Source: Nematopogon swammerdamellus
Taxonomy: Eukaryota; Arthropoda; Insecta; Lepidoptera; Adelidae
DNA length: 64,000 nt
NCBI GenBank assembly: GCA_946902875.1
Contig: OX336355.1
Location: forward strand, 16,959,347 to 17,023,346
Direction: 5' to 3'
The notes beneath the pieces are model-generated. The model saw nothing but the letters and a program-made list of their open reading frames with translations. It did not search any database and had not been told where the DNA came from. Every line of letters starts with the position of its first letter. Positions within the stretch are counted from its first letter, which is position 1. Below are positions 46,001-54,332 of this stretch, in pieces. The translations under genes and the position numbers were made by a program.

Positions 46001-46914
46001 ATGATGAAGTTGAAAAATGTAAACTGAAAGTTGGGTTGCAAGATAAATTTAAACTCAAAGATCTTGGTCAAGCGCGTGATGTACTGGGCATGCGAGTCCG
46101 AATCGAGAATGACGTTATGTACGTTGATCAGAAAAAATATATTGAAAGCATCCTAGAAAAGTATAACATGACAGATTGTAAGCCTGTCGGCAGTCCATTA
46201 GAAGTAGGCTTGAAATTGGAAAAGGGTGACAAGTCAGTTGGTATGAATATACCATATCAGAACTTGGTTGGGTCGCTGATGTATTTATCTGTAAATACAC
46301 GACCTGATTTACAGTACACTATGAGTGTCTTTTCGCAGTTTAATACTTGTTATACTGAAGAGCATTTCAAATACTTGAAAAGGGTGCTGCGGTACCTTAA
46401 AGGGACTTTGAATTATTGCTTGGTATATAAAAAGTCAAAAGAATTGAAATTACACGGATATGTTGATTCGGATTGGGGTGGAAGTGTTGACCGAAAATCT
46501 TATACTGGCTTTGTGTTTAAACTGGGAGATAATACAATATCGTGGGAAAGTAGGAAGCAGAGTTGCGTTTCTTTATCTAGTACTGAGGCAGAATATGTGG
46601 GACTTTCTGTTGGGGCTAAAGAAGCGATTTACTTGAAAAATATCTTTGCAGAAATGTATAAAGTCAGTGAAAATTCTGTAACAATTTATAATGACAATAT
46701 TTCCGCTCATAAGATTGCAAAGAATAATATGTGTAATAAGCGTACCAAGCATATCGACATTAGATATCATTACATTAGAGATGTAGTAATGTCAGGGAAA
46801 ATTGCGATTGAATATTTGTCAACGGAATTGATGATCGCAGACATAATGACTAAGGCACTACATAAGCAAAAAATTAGGAATATACTTGTAGACCTGTCAT
46901 TGTGTTCTAACTAA
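43039..46914 (+). CDS. copia gag-pol polyprotein, 1291 residues, intact
   Basis: Single frame with the copia domain order. Gag (about 1-210, UBN2/Copia-type, with WNNLVNAYEDRGWGRR-like sequence) is followed by a zinc knuckle C222-C225-H230-C235. The protease region reads WYVDSCCSTHMTNN with catalytic D266; the usual Gly of DSG is Cys here. The integrase HHCC zinc site is H404-H409-C436-C439, and the DD35E triad is D466, D529, E565. Reverse transcriptase has YVDD at 979-982 and LYGLKQS before it. RNase H has D1143 (YVDSDWGG) and E1183 (SSTEAEY). The product makes virus-like particles, cleaves itself, copies its RNA and integrates the cDNA. No stops or frameshifts. The start is the first ATG of the frame, 154 bp after the LTR. 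Confidence 0.96.
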   Translation: MDDDSSVPGSGLAGIRRLRGAANFQDWKFQVKNYLENRNWWRAIVCSVGADSSPAVIDQEVDRRARTTICMLLEPACFSHVYNASTAREAWNNLVNAYEDRGWGRRIQLQRSLWQVRLEQCSSMEDYISKIISLAHQLEEIDAKVSDDWLISIILSGLSADYSPMIMAIDNSTQEIKLEQVKSKLLQEWNRQAEVNVSDDAALMTRAPQRKSNESGGRIFRCYRCQKPGHKAADCPDKNKDKRGTKVANFLMAMKADLKPERWYVDSCCSTHMTNNRSYMTDYSEEKGGLEIVVANNATIRSQGCGNVAVSINDDHIINIMDVLHVPELSTKLLSVSKMVQKGFVVNFSSDGCKILDRDGGVIAKAQHVNGVYELEQKPTMHAKLTVDKELSDKCEKLPRELWHKRLGHLNRGGMRAIKNLVSGIDFEDIGKDEACIPCVAGKLTRTPFKRRGTRAKQCMALVHTDICGPIEAASIGGARYLLTFIDDHSRMTYGYFLKRRSEALEKFKEFKVYAEKETGKQLKCLRSDNGTEYFSKRFKKYLSKYGIKHQRTVPYTPDQNGVAERANRTIMEKARTMLQESGLQKCFWAGAVNTVIYLKNRSPTRAVLNATPLEVWTGSKADMRHLRVFGCAAYMHIPKEKRKKLDAKCTEMIFVGYDGTAKGYRLIHPKTLKVEVARDVVFVENKFLGKAQQKPQEKVVLLQTETTDGGEEASESEEMLSTPDASNTNGSSSGNYNPDEDGDYSDTTGSAVGEEEQRDEEERRYPLRERRPKAYPDYIVNLCSDESVNQKKLPECWRRAMKEELDSLKENHTWTLVDRPPAVKPVQCKWVYKVKHNSDGEVVRYKARLVAKGYTQVYGVNYHETFSPVVRNSTLRMLFSLCIQCDWFFDHWDVVTAFLYGKLNDDIYMYQPEGAVVPGQEDKVCKLNKALYGLKQSANAWYYEINKELCNLGLKQSKYEPCLYIKRNGSKILIVAIYVDDIFVFGNDEVEKCKLKVGLQDKFKLKDLGQARDVLGMRVRIENDVMYVDQKKYIESILEKYNMTDCKPVGSPLEVGLKLEKGDKSVGMNIPYQNLVGSLMYLSVNTRPDLQYTMSVFSQFNTCYTEEHFKYLKRVLRYLKGTLNYCLVYKKSKELKLHGYVDSDWGGSVDRKSYTGFVFKLGDNTISWESRKQSCVSLSSTEAEYVGLSVGAKEAIYLKNIFAEMYKVSENSVTIYNDNISAHKIAKNNMCNKRTKHIDIRYHYIRDVVMSGKIAIEYLSTELMIADIMTKALHKQKIRNILVDLSLCSN

Positions 46915-46945
46915 AGTCTGAATATGAATGTGGATTAAGGGCGGG

Positions 46946-47078
46946 TGTTGGAAAAAAGTAATAAGTAGGTAATCCATATTCTGTGTCTTTTACATCTCTC
47001 TGTCAAATCGCCTAAAAATATACCGTTGTTATTTTTACGAAGTCTTTTTATTGAAACAATCTGGATAAAATCCTAACA
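46946..47078 (+). repeat. copia right LTR
   Basis: 133-bp long terminal repeat ending CCTAACA, followed by AAAAT, the target duplication. It lies 32 bp after the gag-pol stop codon. Confidence 0.95.
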
Positions 47079-47676
47079 AAAATGTACTTTTGCACTGAAA
47101 TACACAATAAGATATACAAAATGTATTTTAATTTAATGTATCTTTATATATTTTTTGATGTCAATGTAAAAAGAACTAGCCTTGACATTTACATGTTCAC
47201 AACATTTTTTCCATGTATCTCCAGATATGTCCTGAAGCAAAGTGTACCAATTATTAAAAAAAATATTAATCGACCTTGCTGAAACACTAAACTTTTTAAT
47301 AAAAATTCTAGTTCAGAAAAACTTAACCTAAGCTATTTTTTATTCGAACGTTTCGTATTTCTGTAAAGTCAAAAAGTGTTTTTTTGTTCAGAACGAATAA
47401 TATTTACATCCCTCTTTTCTTTGCTATTCGGTAAATAGATGCTTGAGATACACCTAGATAGAACAAAAAATTATTACCTAATTGTACATTACGGCGGCCA
47501 ATTCATGACAATCTCACTACAATGACATAACGTTTTACCTAAATGTCAGTTCAGAAGCAATTTTGACATTGACAACAGATTATCAAGCATCAAACATAAT
47601 TGTGGCCATTGTAAGAAATTAGTTCCAACTAAATTCCGCAATATGGCGGCCCCTCATATATTCCTGGTCAGGCTTT

Positions 47677-48472
47677 ACCTTTTATTTACGACGACGCGCC
47701 ATGCATGCCATCCCTCAAAATTCCCATTTATTATCTATGTTCGTCTACTTTCTTCTTCTTTTTTAAAATAGTGGCAACCAAACCAATGAGCTGTTCTATT
47801 ACACTGGTGAAGTGCAGTCTCTGTCTTTCAATATGAAATATAGGACCTTCAATAGAGTGTTTCATTTATGCGTCGCGTCCGTCTGTCTGTCAGAATTTGT
47901 TTTTCTGTTTCATAGCGACTGATAGATTCTGATATCGATATAAACCGACCACTTATATAGCGACAGGGCAGTTGTTCACACGACACGAGTCGTGATTTTT
48001 CTTGCCTGCCCTTTACGCTGGGCACTCTTTGCCAAAACGTTTGCCAATGCGCCTTGGCAAATGTATTTACCAACGTGTAGACGAAGCTATTTGTCCATTT
48101 GGCCCTGCTCGTGCCTGACTCCTGAGGTCATTATTGGCAAGTAATTTGTCGAAAGATTTGGCTAACGCGTAGAGGCTCCATAAGATGTTAGACGACACTC
48201 GCCTAAACAAACAAAAAAAAAAATACATAAAAACGCCAATTCCAATAAGTTTTTACGAAATTAATTGGTAACAAATTCGTTTATGTCAAATGCTTGCCGC
48301 ATTTTTGTTTCATTTCCAAAATCACGCTGGCAACACTAGACCAATCGATGACAGAGCGAGCGCCGGACCGCAGTTGGCTGGAAGAGAGGTGACGACATTT
48401 TGTCAATAATCAATCAATGTGACGGGATTTCTCTGTTTTCTCCGCAACCTCGCCCTCACATCCAGAGCTGCG
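47677..48472. other. upstream region of alpha-SNAP
   Basis: No repeats of the families above. The GC content rises toward 48340-48510. The proximal promoter of alpha-SNAP is presumably in the last 200 bp; no TATA box seen. Confidence 0.4.
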
Positions 48473-48478
48473 TCAGTT
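48473..48478 (+). promoter_or_regulatory. candidate initiator (Inr) of alpha-SNAP
   Basis: TCAGTT matches the arthropod initiator consensus TCAKTY. It lies 34-39 bp before the alpha-SNAP ATG in a GC-richer stretch rich in CT. No TATA box is seen about 30 bp upstream. Weak evidence on its own. Confidence 0.3.
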
Positions 48479-48511
48479 TTTCTTCCGTGCCGTCTCTCCC
48501 GCCCCTTCGCG

Positions 48512-48603
48512 ATGGCGGACAACGAGCAGAAAGCGGTGCAGCTGATGGCGGAGGCTGAGAAAAAACTCAATTCTTCCAAGACCTTCCTCGGCTCTCTGTT
48601 CGG
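48512..48603 (+). CDS. alphaSnap: alpha-SNAP exon 1 with start codon
   Basis: Encodes [18 protein letters not shown] then [13 protein letters not shown]. The ATG at 48512 (context TCGCGATGG) is chosen because the residues after it match the conserved N-terminus; an upstream ATG at 48419 opens the same frame, but its extra residues (TGFLCFLRN) have no family likeness and are probably 5' UTR. FLGSLFG is the membrane-interacting hydrophobic loop that strengthens SNARE disassembly. Donor GTGAGT follows 48603 and the exon ends two bases into a Gly codon. Confidence 0.95.
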
Positions 48604-51600
48604 GTGAGTAATTTGCACCCTTTGTACGCCTTGCACACCTGTTCTCTTTATGTGGACAGACAGCTGACAGAACTTTGTCACTTCAGTCGAAATATATCCT
48701 TTGTTCTACTTCCTATTTTCGTTAGATTTGGCCTAGTTGCATGGGCAAAAACATCAGCTCTTGAAAATAAATAATGTCGGTACCTACCCGAGGGAAATTT
48801 ATTAAAAAACCATTCGTGTCTCATGAGATACTAGCTTTTGCCCGTGGCTACGCACACATCAAATTTGAAAAGAAAAAAAATCAACTCTTGCAAATGTCCC
48901 AAAAATTGTGCTTACCACCCCAAGTCCAGGCCAATTTTGCCGTATTTAAAGCCATATTGGCCGTGCAATCCGCTAGCCGCACCGCTCAGAATCACAGCTT
49001 AAGTCGTATTTAACCTCAAAATGATTTCGTCATATGTTCTCAGAGGTTCGACCAAGGTGGAGGATGCCGTGGACTGCTACATGCGGGCCGCAAACCTCTT
49101 CAAGATGGCGAAGAAGTGGGCGCAGGCAGCACAGGCCTTCTGCAGCGCCGCCCAGCTCCACCTCAAGGCTGGAGTGCGTCACGAGGCCGCGACCAACTTC
49201 GTCGATGCGGCCAATTGCTATAGGAAATGCGATCCTAACGGTGAGTCACTTTATAGCTAGGCCATCTGTCATCTTCTTGAATGTGGAGAAGTTTATAGGT
49301 CAGGGTTTTTCAACCTTTTTATTGACTGGCACACTTTTTTATCTACGAAAACTTACGGCACACCACATTTATGTTCATGCAGAAAGCATACTATGTAGAA
49401 AACCAAATCGATTGGCAAACTATTAAGTAATCTGTGCTATTGGTGACTTCGTACGTAATGTACGCTGTATATTTCATTTATCAGTGAAAACTTTCATTTA
49501 ATTCGAGGTTGTCAAAATGTTCTCATTACTTCCATGCGAACTCGCATTTAATTTGTTGAGGTCTTCAAACAAATCAGTCATAAAATGTAATTGTGGATAA
49601 TCTATCTATATAGATAGATAGACGAAAAATTATGCTTGCTCTTTTCTTCCGCTATTTTCATGCAAATTTTTAATGAGTTACTTAGAATTCGCGGCACACC
49701 TGGATGTCACTCGCGGCACACCGGTTGAAAACCCCTGTTATAGGTTCACGGAGGCAATGAAATGCTAGTTTACTTGAAGGAGATTAGCAACACTTTAATT
49801 TTCTTAAATCTCAGTAAAAACCCAGCTACACGCAGCGACTTGGATGTGCATATAATGTTTGCAAAAGATTGCGCAAATAACATGGTAGGCTGCAGCGCGG
49901 CGTCCGCAAGATAGCGACTTGTATAGACAAACAGTCCCCGTCCATACGAGAAAGATTACCTGTACAGACCGGTTGGTGCAAACCAGTCGTATCAAGTGCC
50001 GGCAAACCATGTGCGCATTATTTAGTAATGACATCTTAACTTATACGCTTGCTGGTGCAAATTTAGTTTGAGAAAATTTGCGTTTGTGCAAAGTAGAATG
50101 TGTGCAAGTATGTAACATTGAGAGTGTAGTTAATCTTGTCACAATAGGTTTCAGAATAGACTAAATGGAAGAAAGGTAAGTATATAAAAAGAGAACAAAG
50201 CCACATTTGATTGATGTCAGCCTCGGTAGCTCAGTGGTGCGGTCGGTCGACTGTCGGTCGGATCATAAGCACACCTTGGCGCGTTCAGTGGATGGTTGGG
50301 TGACCGACCGTGATCGCTCGCTCGTGGTTCGGATTTCACGTAAAACTGTAGATCCCTTCCGTTCTTAACTTGTCATTGGTGACTCTGAACTCACAAAGGA
50401 CCTTCAACCTCTAAAGCACAGACGTATCGTTGGGTCATTGAGCCTGTTTTATCAGTACTACTATGGCCGCTGCTCTGACGAACTTGCTTCCTTTATCCCT
50501 CTTCCTCCTGTTCGCCTTCGCCAAACCCGCCATACTCTCGCGGAACACCCCTTTGTAGTCGACAGAAGAGTTCTTCGAACTGCACGATTCTCTAAATCGT
50601 TCTTGTGCCGCACTGCAAAGGTGTGGAACGGGCTCCCAGGGAATATCTTCCCCCACTCCTACAATCCACGGATCTTTAAATCGCGGGTTAATAGCCTTTC
50701 CCCAGCGACATTAGTCCACCTCCAAGCCGGACTGGCACGTCCTCGGGGGTGAAATTGGCTGCGCCTGAGGTTGCGACCTCGGGCAGAGCCACCCAGTTCG
50801 GTAGCAATAAAAAAAAAACTTACTATCTGGTAGGGTTTAACCCGCCCGGGTTGTTACCACCGAACCGAATACGGCTCTTTAAATAGTTCCTGTTTTCAGT
50901 TCAGTTCAGTGTAGCCGGCACGACCGAAGGGGAGCACTGACATGGCACCTAGTTTACCCGGTGTTATGGGCTGACATCACAAAATATGTAGTAGGTGATC
51001 TAGCCGACCGTGTCAGTTTCCATAAAATAAATGTCCAGAGTGCATCACTGGGATTTCACCTGTGTTGATGCACTCAAGTATGAAATCTTGCAATATTAAC
51101 TTGTGACCTTCTTCCAGTGAATGGATCTTTCCGTGAATATGATTCACTTCTTAATCAAATGTAGGTACCTCCTCAACACTTAGTCATTCTAAAAATTTTC
51201 CCATTGCTGTGCAAATTGATCATACGAGGTTTCTCCTCGAAAGATCATTTTAATCCTATTACTTTAAGTGAGCTAAACTTGTATATATATATATATATAT
51301 TTCTCGGAAACGGCTCTAACGATTTGGATGAAATTTAGTATTTAGATAATGTTACTTTTTTTTAAGTTTATCTAGATGGGTGTAGACGCCGAGCGAAGCT
51401 CGGTCGCCAAGGTACTTTTAGATTAAAGCAGTGGAAAAGGCTATAACTCTAGAATGTTGTAACCGATTTACATGCAGTATTCAGGGGTGAAATTGCAGTA
51501 TCTCCAGATGGTTATAGTCAGTCAGACAGACAGACAGAGTTTATGCATCCACTGCTGGACATGCGCCTTTCCAATTTTCCTCCAATCCTACCGGCCTTCA

Positions 51601-54297
51601 GCGGTACGGAACCACTGCATTCCGCCAACGCACTTGATGTCGTCGTACCAACTTGCGGGTGATCTTACTACACTCCGTTTTCCTGTCCACGGCCGCCAGT
51701 GTAGGACACGGTTACTCCAGTGCTCGTCGTCCGAATTAGAGTGTGAACTCCGTTTATTATTCGTGAACCCAGTTATTATTAACTTCCGTGTATAATAATA
51801 CATTTCACACCGTTCACACTCCAAAAAAAACTAGAATTTGATGAATTTATTTTTCGCATCATATGGGTACTTTTGCTTAATGTAGTGTTTCCAGATTGAG
51901 TATTAATTTTATGCTTCGACGTGAAAGACCTGAGCTCATGGTTTAAATTTTGAAATATCAATTCTCAGAGGCCGTATCGTGCCTGCTGAAGGCTATTGAA
52001 ATCTACACCGACATTGGGCGTTTCACCGTCGCAGCTAAACACCATCAGGTAAATATTACTCGATCATTTTTCGAGATGACACATGTCTCAATTACAGTAA
52101 AACCCATGTAAAATAACATAACATGTTTGTAGTAATAATCTCCCTGAGAGGAGACTGGAGGTCGTTCCAAAACCGAGATCCCACATATTTGAAGGAACCT
52201 TCAAGTATGCGGCACCTCTGTGCCTAGGAGCCGCCAGCAGTTTACCTACAGATGTCGGGCCGTAGCAGTACGATAACTCGCTAGTCCCGGCCTCGATTAA
52301 TACCCTCCTCTACTGCCGATGGGCCCGGATATGTTCGGTGAAGCCATCGCAAGCTTAGATCCACACCTTCCTTAGCACAATTATACTTACATATACATAT
52401 CACACACGCTGAATCCCGACAATCGGGGTAAGCAGAGTAATCGGTGAGTACTCTGGTAAATTACAGCACAACACCGACCGCCACATTTCGCAAAGTATTT
52501 GAACAACATTCAATCGATGAAGCAGCAAGTAAGGCACGAAGACCACCTACTGCATGACTCGGTGGAAGTACCGTGCCAAGGTGAGAGGTGGCGATCCGGT
52601 CGCCCTTTAGCACGGCATCTTGTCCTTATCCCTTAGTCGCCTTTTACGACATGCATGGGGAGAGATGCAGTGGGCTATTCTTTTTAACCTGTTTACTCCG
52701 GCGTTATAATAATGCTTACCCTCCCTGAGTCACAGGCGTTTTCGCGGCCTCGAGCGTCGACCTTGACCTAAACTCAAATATTTAATAAAATATAGAGGCT
52801 AGAGCAATAAACTCTTTTGCATCTTATAGCTAATGAAAATACCTACAAAATGAAGGAAAAAAAGTAGGGCTTACTTGTTTAGAAGTACCAGATATTTTAG
52901 TTAGATATAATGTGCGACCATGTTTCCAACAAAGTTTTGGGGCCCGATCAGGGCCTCAGCGAGCCGAAGTGTGAAAACGAATTGGGCCCCGATCGGGGCC
53001 CTAAGGAATAAACAGGTTAAGTACCGGCCCCACACGGTACAATTAATAAGTAACACAATTATATTCTGTGAAAATTTGAACCGGCTACCTATCGAGGTTC
53101 AAAAGATTAAGCCCTTTAGCCATGTAATACTATTGTCCGGCATCAGAACATAGCGGAGCTGTACGAGACTGAGTGCGTGGACCTGGCGCGCGCGATGCAG
53201 CACTACGAGCAGGCGGCCGACTACTTCCGCGGCGAGGAGTCCACCTCCTCCGCCAACAAGTGCATGCTGAAGCTGGCGCAGTACGCCGCGCAGCTAGAGC
53301 ACTACGACAAGGCCATACAGATCTACGAGCAGGTGAGAGAGAGAGAGAGATAGATAGACGGAGTGCGTGGACCTGGCGCGCGCGATGCAGCACTACGAGC
53401 AGGCGGCCGACTACTTCCGCGGCGAGGAGTCCACCTCCTCCGCCAACAAGTGCATGCTGAAGCTGGCGCAGTACGCCGCGCAGCTAGAGCACTACGACAA
53501 GGCCATACAGATCTACAAGCAGGTGAGAGAGAGAGATAGATAGACGGAGTGCGTGGGCCTGGCGCGCGCGATGCAGCACTACAAGCAGGCGGCCGACTAC
53601 TTCCGCGGCGAGGAGTCCACCTCCTCCGCCAACAAGTGCATGCTGAAGCTGGCGCAGTACGCCGCGCAGCTAGAGCACTACGACAAGGCCATACAGATCT
53701 ACGAGCAGGTGAGAGAGAGAGATAGATAGACGGAGTGCGTGGACCTGGCGCGCGCGATGCAGCACTACGAGCAGGCGGCCGACGACTTCCGCGGCGAGGA
53801 GTCCACCTCCTCCGCCAACAAGTGCATGCTGAAGCTGGCGCAGTACGCCGCGCAGCTAGAGCACTACGGCAAGGCCATACAGATCTACGAGCAGGTGAGA
53901 GAGAGAGATAGATAGACGGAGTGCGTGGACCTGGCGCGCGCGATGCAGCACTACGAGCAGGCGGCCGACTACTTCCGCGGCGAGGAGTCCACCTCCTCCG
54001 CCAACAAGTGCATGCTGAAGCTGGCGCAGTACGCCGCGCAGCTAGAGCACTACGACAAGGCCATACAGATCTACGAGCAGGTGAGAGAGAGAGATAGATA
54101 GACGGAGTGCGTGGACCTGGCGCGCGCGATGCAGCACTACGAGCAGGCGGCCGACTACTTCCGCGGCGAGGAGTCCACCTCCTCCGCCAACAAGTGCATG
54201 CTGAAGCTGGCGCAGTACCCCGCGCAGCTAGAGCACTACGACAAGGCCATACAGATCTACGAGCAGATGAGAGAGAGAGATAGAGAGAGAGATAGAA

Positions 54298-54332
<35 letters not shown>

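Larger units (their letters stand above)
42752..47078 (+). mobile_element. full-length Ty1/copia LTR retrotransposon
   Basis: 4327 bp with 133-bp LTRs (42752-42884 and 46946-47078) that differ only near the 3' end (CCTAATA against CCTAACA). It is flanked by the 5-bp duplication AAAAT (42747-42751 and 47079-47083). The LTRs begin TGTTGG. Directly after the left LTR, GGTTATGGGCCCAG (from 42885) is the internal initiator-tRNA-Met type of primer site used by copia. A short purine-rich stretch (TTAAGGGCGGG) lies before the right LTR. One intact gag-pol frame fills the interior. Near-identical LTRs and an open frame indicate a very recent insertion, perhaps still able to move. Confidence 0.97.
42637..47676. 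mobile_element. inverted-repeat DNA transposon split by copia
   Basis: The ends AAAGCCTGACCAGGAATATA (42637 onward) and its reverse complement (ending 47676) form terminal inverted repeats of at least 24 bp. Without copia the element is about 0.7 kb. On the minus strand near 47400-47460 a short reading, YLGVSQASIYRIAKKRG, looks like a transposase helix-turn-helix remnant. The flanks are A/T-rich; a TA duplication is possible but not decisive. Probably a decayed Tc1/mariner-type element; assignment tentative. Confidence 0.6.

Noticed and set aside
50217..50350. tRNA gene
   Set aside because: Only promoter boxes are tRNA-like; it is the head of SINE S1.
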